A stretch of DNA of 9,028 nucleotides from Rudanella sp. (GCA_026785985.1 JAJAYX010000753.1:1-9028); one strand, 5' to 3'; positions 1 to 7,860 are shown, counted from the first letter of the stretch. The notes: generated by a model from the letters alone, not told the origin. Numbers and translations are program-made.

Positions 1-2016
1 GAACGCTAAGTGAGCCTGAATTTCGCCGTCCACTACCATGTCGGGGTTGCGATGATGCAACATTTCCACGGCCTTGTTCATTTTCTCGGCATCGTCGCCT
101 TTGGCACTGCCAAAGTTGGAGTAGGTGACAAGCGCAATGCGGGGCTTAATGTTGAACTGCTCCACGGCTTTGGCGGTCAGTTCGGTGATTTCCACAATCT
201 CCTCGGCGGTGGGGTTGAAATTCACGGTGGTGTCGGAGAAAAATAGCGGCCCGCGTTTGGTGAGCAGAATGTACATACCGGCCACCTTTTTCACACCTTT
301 GTCGCGGCCAATTACCTGGAGGGCAGGCCGAATCGTGTCGGGGTAGTTGCGCGTGAGGCCCGAAATAAGCGCGTCGGCTGCGCCGGTTTCTACCATCATG
401 GCCCCAAAATAATTCCGGTAGTACATAAGTCGACGGGCTTCGCGGATAGTCACCCCTTTCCGTTGCCGTTTCTGGAAGTACATATCTGCAAACTGCCCAA
501 TCATGGCTTCCTGCTCCGGGGCGCGGGGGTCAATAATCGGGGTGTCGCCGAGGTCGATGTTATACTGTTCGATCATCTGCCGGATCATAGCCGTTTCACC
601 CAATAAAATGGGGTGCGCAATGCCTTCGTCCAGCACCTGTTGAGCCGCTTTCAACACTTTCAGGTTTTCGGCATCGGCAAAAACAACTCGTTTTGGGGCC
701 GACTTAGCCTTGTTCAGAATTACCCTTGAAATCCGGTTGTCCTGTCCCAATCGCCGGGCCAATTGACCCTCGTAGGCTTCCCAGTCGGTGATCGGGTATT
801 TGGCCACGCCCGATTCCATGGCAGCCCGCGCGACGGCTGGTGCCACCGTTACCAGCAAGCGTGGATCAACAGGTTTAGGAATAATGTAAGTACGCCCAAA
901 CATCAGGTTGTCAGTACTATAAGCCAGGTTTACCAGATCAGGAACGGGCTTTTTGGCAAGTTCGGCCAGAGCCAGCGTTGCCGCCAGTTTCATGGGTTCA
1001 TTGATCTCGGTTGCCCGAACGTCCAAAGCTCCCCGGAAAATATAGGGGAAACCCAGCACGTTGTTCACCTGATTGGGATAGTCGGAGCGGCCTGTTGCCA
1101 TGATAATATCGGGTCGGGCGGCCATTGCTTCCTCGTAGCTGATTTCGGGGGTGGGGTTGGCCATCGCAAACACAATCGGGTCGTTGGCCATGCTCTGCAC
1201 CATCGCCTGACTCACCACGTTGCCCTTTGAGAGTCCGATGAACACGTCGGCATCCACAAAGGCTTCTTCCAGCGAATGCACATCGCGGTCTGTCGCAAAA
1301 ATGCCCTTGCGTTCGTCCAAATCGGTGCGGTCAGAACGGATGGGGCCTTTGGAGTCGCACATCACGATATTCTTGACGTTGGCTCCGAGGGCAATGTAGA
1401 GTTTGGAACACGAAATGGCCGATGCCCCTGCACCATTCACCACGATTCTTACCTCGTCGATCTTTTTCCCGACCAGTTCGAGTGCGTTTAACAAAGCCGC
1501 GCCCGAAATGATAGCCGTTCCGTGCTGATCGTCGTGCATGATCGGGATATTCATCTCTTTTTTGAGACGCTCCTCGATCTCGAAACATTCCGGGGCCTTT
1601 ATATCTTCGAGGTTCACCCCACCGAAGGTCGGCTCCAGAATCTTCACGGTACGCACAAATTCGTCGACGTCTTTCGTATTCAGTTCAATGTCGAATACGT
1701 CGATATCGGCGTAGATTTTGAATAACAATCCTTTGCCTTCCATCACGGGTTTACCGGCTTCGGGGCCAATGTCGCCAAGGCCCAGAACCGCCGTTCCGTT
1801 GGAGATAACGGCCACGAGGTTGCCTTTGCCGGTGTATTTATAAACGTCTTCGATATTTTCGGCAATGGCTAAACAGGGTTCGGCCACACCCGGCGAGTAG
1901 GCCAGTGACAGGTCACGCTGTGTGCTATATTCTTTTGAAGGGATGACTTCTAGTTTCCCTGGGCGACCCTTGGAATGGTAGTCGAGGGCGTCTTCACGCC
2001 GGATTTTCTGTTGCAT
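1..2016 (-). CDS. maeB: NADP-dependent malic enzyme, MaeB type with phosphotransacetylase-like domain (3' end outside window)
   Basis: Catalyses oxidative decarboxylation of malate to pyruvate and CO2 with NADPH formation, in the cytosol. The frame is open from the ATG at 2014-2016 to the left edge, giving 672 residues with no frameshift; about 80-90 C-terminal residues are probably missing, as MaeB proteins are near 760 residues. Seen: SLAYSPGVA with the catalytic Tyr at 40; GLGDIG at 79-84; the EGK segment with the likely catalytic Lys at 95; metal-site Glu-Asp at 137-138; MHDDQHGTA at 160-168 with acidic metal ligands; nucleotide-binding NGAGAS at 194-199; ANPTPE near 286-291; and [13 protein letters not shown] ending at 319. 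From about residue 430 the sequence ([16 protein letters not shown]) is the phosphotransacetylase-like domain, which in known MaeB proteins is regulatory (acetyl-CoA binding) rather than a working Pta. NADP preference is inferred from the family. No strong ribosome-binding site precedes the start, as is common in Bacteroidota. The neighbouring exported-protein gene is divergent. Confidence 0.96.
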   Translation of the reverse strand, partial: MQQKIRREDALDYHSKGRPGKLEVIPSKEYSTQRDLSLAYSPGVAEPCLAIAENIEDVYKYTGKGNLVAVISNGTAVLGLGDIGPEAGKPVMEGKGLLFKIYADIDVFDIELNTKDVDEFVRTVKILEPTFGGVNLEDIKAPECFEIEERLKKEMNIPIMHDDQHGTAIISGAALLNALELVGKKIDEVRIVVNGAGASAISCSKLYIALGANVKNIVMCDSKGPIRSDRTDLDERKGIFATDRDVHSLEEAFVDADVFIGLSKGNVVSQAMVQSMANDPIVFAMANPTPEISYEEAMAARPDIIMATGRSDYPNQVNNVLGFPYIFRGALDVRATEINEPMKLAATLALAELAKKPVPDLVNLAYSTDNLMFGRTYIIPKPVDPRLLVTVAPAVARAAMESGVAKYPITDWEAYEGQLARRLGQDNRISRVILNKAKSAPKRVVFADAENLKVLKAAQQVLDEGIAHPILLGETAMIRQMIEQYNIDLGDTPIIDPRAPEQEAMIGQFADMYFQKRQRKGVTIREARRLMYYRNYFGAMMVETGAADALISGLTRNYPDTIRPALQVIGRDKGVKKVAGMYILLTKRGPLFFSDTTVNFNPTAEEIVEITELTAKAVEQFNIKPRIALVTYSNFGSAKGDDAEKMNKAVEMLHHRNPDMVVDGEIQAHLAF

Positions 2017-2215
2017 ATAAATCGGTTTAGAGGGTTTTGTCAGAGACGCGAAGGTACAACCGAAAGGCGGTTTTCGATAGTTGAGCCGTTGGGTATTGTA
2101 CTGGTGGCTTGTATAAATCACCGAATAATAAAGTAAATTTCAAAGGTATCCGTTGTTGGATACCTTTGAGATTATTGCCTCCGGTCTTTCATTCACCATA
2201 AACTATTCTGGCACA
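2017..2215. promoter_or_regulatory. Divergent intergenic promoter region
   Basis: This 199-bp gap separates the starts of the malic enzyme (minus) and the secreted protease (plus), so it should hold both promoters. For the protease, TACCTTTG at 2161-2168 matches the Bacteroidota -7 consensus TAnnTTTG. TTTC at 2138-2141, 19 bp upstream, is a one-mismatch -33 element, which would put the transcript start near 2175. For the malic enzyme, the minus strand has TACCTTCG at 2056-2049 (one mismatch), giving a short leader of about 26 nt, but no convincing -33 box. A perfect copy of TACCTTTG also lies on the minus strand at 2148-2141. A minor 5-bp stem (AACCG/CGGTT, 2058-2072) is also present. Promoter positions are inferred from consensus only. 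Confidence 0.45.
2136..2173. repeat. Long palindrome with mirrored -7 elements
   Basis: Inverted repeat with 16-bp arms, 2136-2151 and 2158-2173, around the 6-nt spacer GTTGTT. The inner 12 bp of each arm (TCAAAGGTATCC against GGATACCTTTGA) pair perfectly. The outer 4 bp pair except for one T/G position at 2139/2170. No T-run follows on the plus strand, and both neighbouring genes start here, so a terminator is unlikely. It could be an operator for a dimeric regulator, a bidirectional promoter core, or a leader hairpin if transcription starts further upstream. Confidence 0.75.
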
Positions 2216-2299
2216 ATGTCCTCACTACGTCTAATAAGTCCCTGGTCGGGTTACACTTGCACCTTGCTTTTTTGGCTGGTAGCTCAGTCTGTTTTCTCG
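2216..2299 (+). other. Signal peptide of the M43 protease
   Basis: Residues 1-28 have an arginine near the start (Arg5), a hydrophobic core around residues 15-27 and a small residue before the predicted cut (VFS, then QS). This fits Sec signal peptidase I export rather than a lipoprotein, because no lipobox Cys follows. The presence of this signal fixes the translation start at 2216. Confidence 0.8.
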
Positions 2300-5200
2300 C
2301 AGTCCTTTACTGACTGCGGCACCGATGACTACACCCGGCAACGGATGGTAACGGATTCGATGTATCGTCAGTTTGTGCTAAATGCGAGAGCCGTTCAAAC
2401 GACCGACAAAGCGGCCAACGATGCCCTGCTAACAATTCCGGTTTTATTTGTGGTGTATCACCTCGGTGAACCAACCGGCACGGGCAGTAATATTGCCGAA
2501 TCGGCTTTGCAGGCGCAGGTGGAACTTATGAATCGCGAGTTCGCGGCCAGTTCGTCGTTGTATGCTGATGGTGGCACTGATAGCCGCATTCAGTTTGTGA
2601 TGGCCCGTCGTGGCCCTGACTGTCTGCCCCTCAATGGGGTGGTACGGATCGATGGCCGCTCCGTACCGGGCTATCAGGTAGCGGGGGTTGATTATAAGGA
2701 TATCGACATTCAGCAGAAGCTACGTAATCTGGCTGGACCTGCGCTCAATGAGATGGCGCAACAGGCCGTTATCGTGCGGGTTTTCTGGCGGGTAACGGGG
2801 GCCGGGGGCTGGGCTGGATTTGGCGGGGAGATTACAACCAGTGCGCCCTATATAAGTTCCAGTGGCCCCTATAATGACCTGATGGCGCACGAAATGGGCC
2901 ACGTGCTGTTTCTGCATCATACTTTCCAGGGTGGCGATGACAATGTTAACTGCCCACCGAATGCTAACCCCTTCACGCAGGGCGACGAAGTGGCCGATAC
3001 AGACCCGCACCTGAAAGATCGGCCGCTGCTGGTCTGCACAACGGAGTCGGAGGCTACCATCAACAGTTGTAGTGGCCGGGCTTTTGGCCGGATTGGGCGA
3101 AACATTATGAGTTATGGCTGTAGCAAGTATATTTTTACCCCCGGCCAAATCGCCCGGATGCGGGGTTATCTGGCGGGTAGCCTGAACCGGTTTGTTAATT
3201 CGCCCTACGCTTTTCCGCCAACAACGGCTGAGGCTCTCGTTCCAGTGGCCTGCCAGCCCACCTCAGCCCTTTCAAGTACGGTAACAAACTATCAGGTGGA
3301 AGGAATTGCGCGGGTAAGAATCGGGACTATGGATAGCCAAACAAATTTTTATGGCTTCCAGCCGCTCCTTTATCAGGATATGAGCTGTAATCAACAGGCT
3401 ACTTTACGGGCCGGGCAGTCGTACACAATCACTATTGATGCCCCCTTTAACAATCTTTATCGCCGGGTTTATGTAGACTGGAATAATGATGGCTCGTTTG
3501 ATGAAGCCACCGAGCGGGCATTCAGCACCCAGATTGGCGACGAAACCGGAACCGTAACCATACCGGCCAATGCACCCACTGGGCAAACCCTGCGGATGCG
3601 GGTGGTGGTGTGCGATGGCGAAACAGCGCCAACGGCCTGTTTTGTGCCGGTTCAGGGTGCCGTGCAGGATTTTGGTATCCGTGTTGAACCTGCCAACAGC
3701 CAGGCCCGGATTCGGGTGGAGCAACTAAACAGCCTCAGTTACTGTTCAGGGCAATCGCTGTTGATTCCCTATACCCTGACGGGTGGAGGCAACCTCAGTA
3801 CCGTGTCGGTGCGGGCCGAACTCTCAGACGCAGGTGGGAGTTTTGCCGCCCCTCTGCTGCTGACAATCGGTTTGGGAGGGCTGCTGACCGTAGAACTTCC
3901 CGGATCACTACCAACCGGAACGGCCTACCGAATTCGGCTATCAACTGCCGCGCCGGATATCGACCCCGATCAAACACCTCCGCTAAACATCCGGCAAACC
4001 CCTACAGCCACGCTGAAGGGGCCGGTTCCGGCTACGTCGGTCAGTGGGCGGCCCGTGGCTCTGACCCTATCGTTTACCGGCGATGGACCCTGGGTTGTCA
4101 ATACGCAGGTGACTCCCGCTCAGAATGACTATAATTTACCAGGCCAGTACTATTCGCTGACCTTCACTTCACCTACGGCGGTGGTAACGGGTTCTCCTAC
4201 CGCTAACGTTGCCTACCGGCTATTGGCACTGACATCGGGTTGCCTGAGCGGTTCGATGGGGAATTCGGTGAGTGTAACCATCAACTGTGCGCCACCAGAT
4301 GACCTGATCGAAACGGACTTGACCAGCACTTTGGCCTACCTGATTTGGGAGAACCTCGGCTACCGGGCCTATTATCTTCAATGGAAACCCGCCAATGCAA
4401 CCAACTGGAACACCGCCCCCTCTCAGTTCTATCCGGGCTTTTACCTCAACAATCTAACCCTCGGAAGTGCCTATGAATGGCGCGTGGCCACGCTCTGTCC
4501 AAACGGAACGACCTCGGCGTATTCGGCACCGCGCAGTTTTACGTTAACCTGTCCGGTGCCAGATGGTCTCTACGAACAAATCGCGACATCAACCGCCACC
4601 CTCGGCTGGGGCTGGGCCGGAGCAAGTTCGTATGAGGTTCGCTGGCGACTTCAGGGTGCCACCGACTGGACAATCGTGCCGAATCTGTCAGCTTCCAGTT
4701 ATTTATTGAGCAATCTTACGTCTGGGCAGGTTTACGAATGGCAGGTAAGAGGCCTTTGCGGAGCCGGAGGTTCATCGGCATTCTCGGCTATCCGAACGTT
4801 CACCACGGCCTGTAGTCCCCCCTTTAGTGGCTATGCTTCGTCCGTAGGCTCAACAACAGCCCGCGTTACCTGGTGGTCAGTATCTGGGGAGCAATATGTA
4901 GTCCGGTGGCGCTTACCCAATGCCGCTGTCTGGACGCTGTCGGAGTTAGTTACCGTAAACTCACTGCTATTGACGGGCTTGCCAAGTGGACAAACCATTG
5001 AGTGGAGCGTTCAGACAAACTGTTCCAATGGGTCACAATCGGCTTTTATGCCAACACAATTCTTCTACACGAACTGCATCTTGCCCACGCCAGTTGTCTC
5101 AGACATCAAGGCCCAATCAGTACGGGTGAGTTGGTCAGCCCCAACAATAACCGCTATGTATATCGGATGGCGAAAGGCAGGAGCCACTGGCTGGTTTCAA

Positions 5201-6910
5201 GCCTATTCGTCAGGATCAGCCACCACTCAGTACACGATTCTTGATCTGGAGCGTAATACAGCCTATGAAATCCGGCTGGGGCCGGTTGGCTCAAACGGTT
5301 ATTTCTGTGCTTACACCGTGCCAGTTTCATTTACCACGGCCAGTTGTGCCCCGCCGGGGCTGCTCACACTGACCGGCCCCCAAACGGCTCTTTCGGGTAT
5401 CCCCATCACGCTGGTAGCCTCGTTGAGCGGAGCGGCTCCCTGGTCGTTTACTCTCAACAACGGTCAGGAATTTACCAACGTGCAAACCTCCCCTTTTTCC
5501 TTTACTACATCCCTCACTAATTCTAACTATTACTATATTGACTGGTATGTAGGGCTTGCCGCATTGGCCAACGCCTGTGGCTCCATCGACCCCTACAGCC
5601 GTAGTATTTCGGTGCAGGTACTACTGGACTGCGGGAGGCCCCCCACCAACCTGCGGCTGACTGGTCGGGGAACAACCACCGCTTCGGTGGCCTGGGACTT
5701 GCCACCCAACATTTATTCGGCCACCTTGCAATGGCGACAGGCCGGAATGAGTACCTGGACTACTATTCCCGCCGTTTACACGGCTTATAATTTCAACGGG
5801 CTGACCTACGGGCAGGCTTATGAGTGGCGGATACAGTCAGTTTGTTCGCAGGGCCAACCCATCACTCCTTCGGCGGTTCAGTCGTTCACGCTGACGTGTC
5901 CTGAACCTTACCTCCTGGCCGAAACGCTGAATATGTCGGTGGCGCAGCTAACCTGGGCTTATCAATGGTCCTCGTCGGCTCCGGTCACCTATAACCTCCG
6001 CTGGCGATTTGTTGGTAACACCACCTGGAATACGCAGAATAACCTGAATGCAATCAGCTTTACAGTGGCTGGCCTTAGTGAGAACGGCGTTTATGAGTGG
6101 CAGGTGCAAACGAACTGCCCCGGCGGAGGAACCACAAGCTTTACCCCCGTTCGTCAGTTTACGGCCAGTTGCGGAATGCCTGCCAATCCCTATGCCTCGG
6201 TCGTTACGGCCAATGCGGCCACCATCCGCTGGTCAACGCAATCGGGCCAAAGCTATAAGCTACGGTATCGGCCAATCACACCGGAGGTCTGGCTCAATAA
6301 TACAACGTACACCGGCTCAGTGGGGAGCCTAAGCGGATTGACAGGAAACACGGGCTATTACATTCAGCTTCAGGCTATATGCGCCAATGGGCAACGGTCG
6401 CCGTTTTCAGAATCCGGTTATTTCAGCACGCCCTGCCAAACGGCCACCGCCACGCTCAGCGGCAACGTAATCATCATGCCTGGTCAAACCACAAGCCTGT
6501 TGGTGACGTTGCTCGGAAGCCCGCCTTTTGCCCTAACGCTGAACACCGGTCAAAGTTTTAATGGCATCAGCGGTTCCCCCTACGTGGTGGGCGTTTCGCC
6601 CGCCAACACAACCAGCTATTCACTTGTCCGGGTGAGTAATACCTGCGGAACGGGCCTTGTTGCGGGTAGCCCGGTGACGGTGACGGTCTCGGTGCAGTCC
6701 TGCTCGATTATGCAAACTGTTTCTGCCGGTAACTGGACCGACCCGGCAGTATGGTCGTGTAATCGGATACCCGTCAGCACGGACCCCGTCCTGATTCGGC
6801 ATAGCGTTACATTACCTTCTTTGATGCTCCATTATGCCCAACGTATTCGTTACGATTCGGGTGGCCGTTTGGTTTTTCTGATAGGGGCCCGGCTACAGCT
6901 AAGTCAATAG
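2216..6910 (+). CDS. Secreted M43 (pappalysin-type) metalloprotease with GEVED, Ig-like and seven FN3 modules
   Basis: A 1564-residue exported protein. The ATG at 2216 is chosen because it directly begins a signal peptide (hydrophobic TLLFWLVAQSVFS, likely cleavage after residue 28). An in-frame TTG at 2153 would add 21 non-signal residues and lies inside the palindrome. Domains in order: M43 zinc protease about 60-330, with HEMGHVLFLHH at 225-235, GDEVADTDP downstream and the Met-turn NIMSYGC at 296-302; GEVED domain about 364-490 with DWNNDGSFDE at 421-430; two Ig-like modules 491-690; FN3 repeats 1-4 at 691-1043; Ig-like 1044-1138; FN3 5-7 at 1139-1406; Ig-like 1407-1495; C-terminal module 1496-1564. 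The zinc ligands His225, His229 and His235 and catalytic Glu226 are present, but the metzincin Gly is Phe232. No YPNP-type T9SS tail is visible. The likely role is cleavage of extracellular protein or surface attachment; the substrate is unknown. It is transcribed alone, diverging from the malic enzyme and converging with a small gene. Confidence 0.9.
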   Translation: MSSLRLISPWSGYTCTLLFWLVAQSVFSQSFTDCGTDDYTRQRMVTDSMYRQFVLNARAVQTTDKAANDALLTIPVLFVVYHLGEPTGTGSNIAESALQAQVELMNREFAASSSLYADGGTDSRIQFVMARRGPDCLPLNGVVRIDGRSVPGYQVAGVDYKDIDIQQKLRNLAGPALNEMAQQAVIVRVFWRVTGAGGWAGFGGEITTSAPYISSSGPYNDLMAHEMGHVLFLHHTFQGGDDNVNCPPNANPFTQGDEVADTDPHLKDRPLLVCTTESEATINSCSGRAFGRIGRNIMSYGCSKYIFTPGQIARMRGYLAGSLNRFVNSPYAFPPTTAEALVPVACQPTSALSSTVTNYQVEGIARVRIGTMDSQTNFYGFQPLLYQDMSCNQQATLRAGQSYTITIDAPFNNLYRRVYVDWNNDGSFDEATERAFSTQIGDETGTVTIPANAPTGQTLRMRVVVCDGETAPTACFVPVQGAVQDFGIRVEPANSQARIRVEQLNSLSYCSGQSLLIPYTLTGGGNLSTVSVRAELSDAGGSFAAPLLLTIGLGGLLTVELPGSLPTGTAYRIRLSTAAPDIDPDQTPPLNIRQTPTATLKGPVPATSVSGRPVALTLSFTGDGPWVVNTQVTPAQNDYNLPGQYYSLTFTSPTAVVTGSPTANVAYRLLALTSGCLSGSMGNSVSVTINCAPPDDLIETDLTSTLAYLIWENLGYRAYYLQWKPANATNWNTAPSQFYPGFYLNNLTLGSAYEWRVATLCPNGTTSAYSAPRSFTLTCPVPDGLYEQIATSTATLGWGWAGASSYEVRWRLQGATDWTIVPNLSASSYLLSNLTSGQVYEWQVRGLCGAGGSSAFSAIRTFTTACSPPFSGYASSVGSTTARVTWWSVSGEQYVVRWRLPNAAVWTLSELVTVNSLLLTGLPSGQTIEWSVQTNCSNGSQSAFMPTQFFYTNCILPTPVVSDIKAQSVRVSWSAPTITAMYIGWRKAGATGWFQAYSSGSATTQYTILDLERNTAYEIRLGPVGSNGYFCAYTVPVSFTTASCAPPGLLTLTGPQTALSGIPITLVASLSGAAPWSFTLNNGQEFTNVQTSPFSFTTSLTNSNYYYIDWYVGLAALANACGSIDPYSRSISVQVLLDCGRPPTNLRLTGRGTTTASVAWDLPPNIYSATLQWRQAGMSTWTTIPAVYTAYNFNGLTYGQAYEWRIQSVCSQGQPITPSAVQSFTLTCPEPYLLAETLNMSVAQLTWAYQWSSSAPVTYNLRWRFVGNTTWNTQNNLNAISFTVAGLSENGVYEWQVQTNCPGGGTTSFTPVRQFTASCGMPANPYASVVTANAATIRWSTQSGQSYKLRYRPITPEVWLNNTTYTGSVGSLSGLTGNTGYYIQLQAICANGQRSPFSESGYFSTPCQTATATLSGNVIIMPGQTTSLLVTLLGSPPFALTLNTGQSFNGISGSPYVVGVSPANTTSYSLVRVSNTCGTGLVAGSPVTVTVSVQSCSIMQTVSAGNWTDPAVWSCNRIPVSTDPVLIRHSVTLPSLMLHYAQRIRYDSGGRLVFLIGARLQLSQ
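4286..5344 (+). repeat. Four tandem FN3 repeats bracketed by cysteines
   Basis: Four modules of about 88 residues start at Cys691, Cys779, Cys866 and Cys954; the next module starts at Cys1044. Each follows the pattern Cys-x-x-Pro, a strand ending in a Trp, a central YxxRWR-like strand with a Trp following, and a YEWxVxxxC-like strand. The first Cys and the Cys late in each module probably form a disulfide, which suits an extracellular protein (inferred). The fourth repeat is divergent: YEIRLGPVG replaces YEWxV and its second Cys is shifted (GYFCAY). Confidence 0.8.
5345..5629 (+). other. Ig-like module separating the two FN3 blocks
   Basis: Residues 1044-1138 match neither FN3 block. They resemble residues 593-690 and 1407-1495 of the same protein: a strand like TLTGPQTALSGIPITLVA, then APWSFTLNNGQ, and an internal Cys before a final beta-strand. 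This is a Bacteroidota Ig-like surface-protein module, identified by pattern only. Confidence 0.55.
5630..6433 (+). repeat. Three tandem FN3 repeats bracketed by cysteines
   Basis: Modules start at Cys1139, Cys1228 and Cys1319, and the following module starts at Cys1407, giving spacings of 89, 91 and 88 residues. Repeats 5 and 6 keep AYEWRIQSVC and VYEWQVQTNC; repeat 7 has YYIQLQAIC. They match FN3 repeats 1-3 more closely than the divergent repeat 4. Confidence 0.8.
6701..6907 (+). other. Short C-terminal module of the protease
   Basis: Residues 1496-1564 begin with Cys and contain SAGNWTDPAVWSCNRIP, then a short beta-rich tail ending RLVFLIGARLQLSQ. The pattern (GxWxDPxxWSCxRxPxxxDxVxIxHxVTLP) is one I associate from memory with the ends of other secreted proteins in Spirosoma-like bacteria. 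It is not the classical T9SS type A sorting domain. Whether it is a sorting, anchoring or binding module cannot be told from sequence alone. Confidence 0.5.
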
Positions 6911-6921
6911 AAACCGGCTGA

Positions 6922-6971
6922 AAACAGGGAGGGCCATTATTCATTGGAATGAATAATGGCCCTCCCTGTTT
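6922..6971. terminator. Probable bidirectional intrinsic terminator
   Basis: Two perfectly complementary 24-bp arms, 6922-6945 and 6948-6971, are separated by only GG; the GC-rich core is AGGGAGGGCC. The stem begins with an A-run (6921-6924) and ends in TTT followed by GTT, so both strands offer a short U-rich tail. It lies 11 bp past the protease stop and about 30 bp past the stop of the opposing small gene, as expected for a shared terminator of convergent genes. Confidence 0.8.
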
Positions 6972-7002
6972 GTTATAGGTCTAAACGTGTCTATTTCCCT
7001 GT

Positions 7003-7281
7003 CTATTTCATCAGGTCATCTACCGAATAGCCAGCGATGAATTCGTCAAGACATAGTGTATTGGAAGGCATATCAAGATAATGACGGATCGATGAAACCT
7101 GCCAGGTTGTAAACCAGCCTTTTAAAACTGGTACACAGGTAATATCGACAAAGTGGGAATCTAAGTAATAAAGACTCCGCATTTGAGTATTGCTCGTAAG
7201 GCTCGACAGCAGAGTACCTTCTTTGTAGGTGAGACTAAGCTGTTCCCGTACATCCATTGATTGAAAATCGGTAGTCAACAT
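7003..7281 (-). CDS. Small hypothetical protein, 92 residues
   Basis: The frame runs from the ATG at 7279-7281 to TAG at 7003-7005. I do not recognise a named family. Seen: a polar N-terminus, then a central part rich in aromatics (LYYLDSHFVDITCVPVLKGW, then FTTWQVSSIRHYLD), and an acidic end finishing YSVDDLMK. There is no signal peptide, membrane helix or zinc-type Cys cluster, so it is probably cytosolic. It is likely real because it sits alone between two terminator-like hairpins, ends correctly before the shared terminator, and has a plausible AT-rich upstream region. Its base composition is more AT-rich than the large genes on either side. There is no clear ribosome-binding site. Alternative starts at Met9 or Met34 cannot be excluded. 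Confidence 0.6.
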   Translation of the reverse strand: MLTTDFQSMDVREQLSLTYKEGTLLSSLTSNTQMRSLYYLDSHFVDITCVPVLKGWFTTWQVSSIRHYLDMPSNTLCLDEFIAGYSVDDLMK

Positions 7282-7361
7282 AACGGTACTTAATTTATCG
7301 AATGAAGTTGATCTTTTGTCTGTAGGGAGATTGCTTTGTGAAAGCTAATTTCCGGTTAGTT

Positions 7362-7377
7362 TGTTAACGTATTAACA
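7362..7377. promoter_or_regulatory. Small dyad TGTTAA-N4-TTAACA
   Basis: A perfect 6-bp inverted repeat with spacer CGTA, about 80 bp upstream of the start of the small minus-strand gene. It has the size and symmetry of a dimer-binding operator, but short AT-rich dyads also arise by chance in such DNA. Confidence 0.3.
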
Positions 7378-7538
7378 GAACAAAAAGATTTAAAAAAATC
7401 GACTTTTGCAAGAAAAATATGTAAAAATGTGTATTACTATAAATGTAGTTGTTTCTTTTTAAGCAAATACATGCCTATTTTCTTTAAATCAGTGTTTTTT
7501 CGGCGATACCGATTAATAATTTTAATCCTGTAAAGTCA

Positions 7539-7593
7539 GAAAGGCGCGTGTCTGGTCTACCCGGTGATACAGGTTACCAAACACGCGCCTTTC
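7539..7593 (-). terminator. Probable intrinsic terminator of the DUF1501 gene
   Basis: Arms 7539-7556 and 7576-7593 pair at 17 of 18 positions (mismatch at 7552/7580), with core GGCGCGTGT against ACACGCGCC and a 19-nt loop. It begins about 20 bp past the TAA at 7614-7612. On the minus strand the stem ends in TTTC followed by TGACTTT, a weak U-tract, so the call rests mainly on stem strength and position. Confidence 0.7.
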
Positions 7594-7611
7594 CAAAACT
7601 CGAGGTAGGTT

Positions 7612-7860
7612 TTACAGACTTACCATTAGCCGATTTGTTAGTTTTCGCTTATTAGCTTCCACAGCCACTACATAATTGCCAATGGGTAGCTCGCGCACAC
7701 TCAGGCGGTAAGCATCGTTGTTGAGCCGCTCCACTGGCACGTTCAGCTGCCGCCCGGTCATGTCGACCACTCGCAGCGACTGGACACCACCCGGCCCGAA
7801 TAATTCCGATTCGATCATGACATCGCTCACTGCCGGGTTCGGATACATTCGGAAGGTTAC
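7612..7860 (-). other. T9SS type A C-terminal sorting domain
   Basis: The tail of the DUF1501 protein holds the hallmark FRMYPNPAVSD, then VQSLRVVDMTGRQL, RLSVRELPIGNYVVAV and a closing hydrophobic/basic strand (KLTNRLMVSL). These are the expected pieces of a type A sorting domain, which is removed during translocation by the type IX system. It shows that the host has a T9SS, although no T9SS machinery gene is in this window. Confidence 0.9.

Larger units (their letters stand above)
7282..7611. other. AT-rich intergenic region
   Basis: This 330-bp gap separates two minus-strand genes. The part from about 7380 to 7535 is strongly AT-rich, with A- and T-runs. It probably contains the promoter of the small gene, but I see only TAGCTTTC on the minus strand (7344-7337), one mismatch from the -7 consensus, with no good -33 partner. 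It also holds a small dyad (7362-7377) and the terminator hairpin of the DUF1501 gene (7539-7593). I found no convincing small gene or structured RNA in it. Confidence 0.6.

Noticed and set aside
763..1725. Plus-strand open frames of 67-155 codons across the malic enzyme region
   Set aside because: They lie antisense to a gene with conserved catalytic motifs throughout and resemble no known protein.
2153..2215. Upstream TTG start that would add 21 residues to the protease
   Set aside because: The added residues precede a complete signal peptide and are encoded within the palindrome and probable promoter; the ATG at 2216 gives a normal export signal.
2720..3977. Minus-strand open frames inside the protease gene
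   Set aside because: They are opposite-strand shadows of the M43, GEVED and first Ig-like coding regions, with no recognisable motif or start context.
4286..6436. Possible CRISPR-like or tandem DNA repeat array
   Set aside because: The periodicity is about 264 bp and is conserved at protein level (FN3 modules), not as identical DNA repeats with spacers.
6988..7009. Direct repeat TGTCTATTTC (two copies, 12 bp apart)
   Set aside because: It is only 10 bp and overlaps the stop of the small gene, with no flanking mobile-element features; probably chance.
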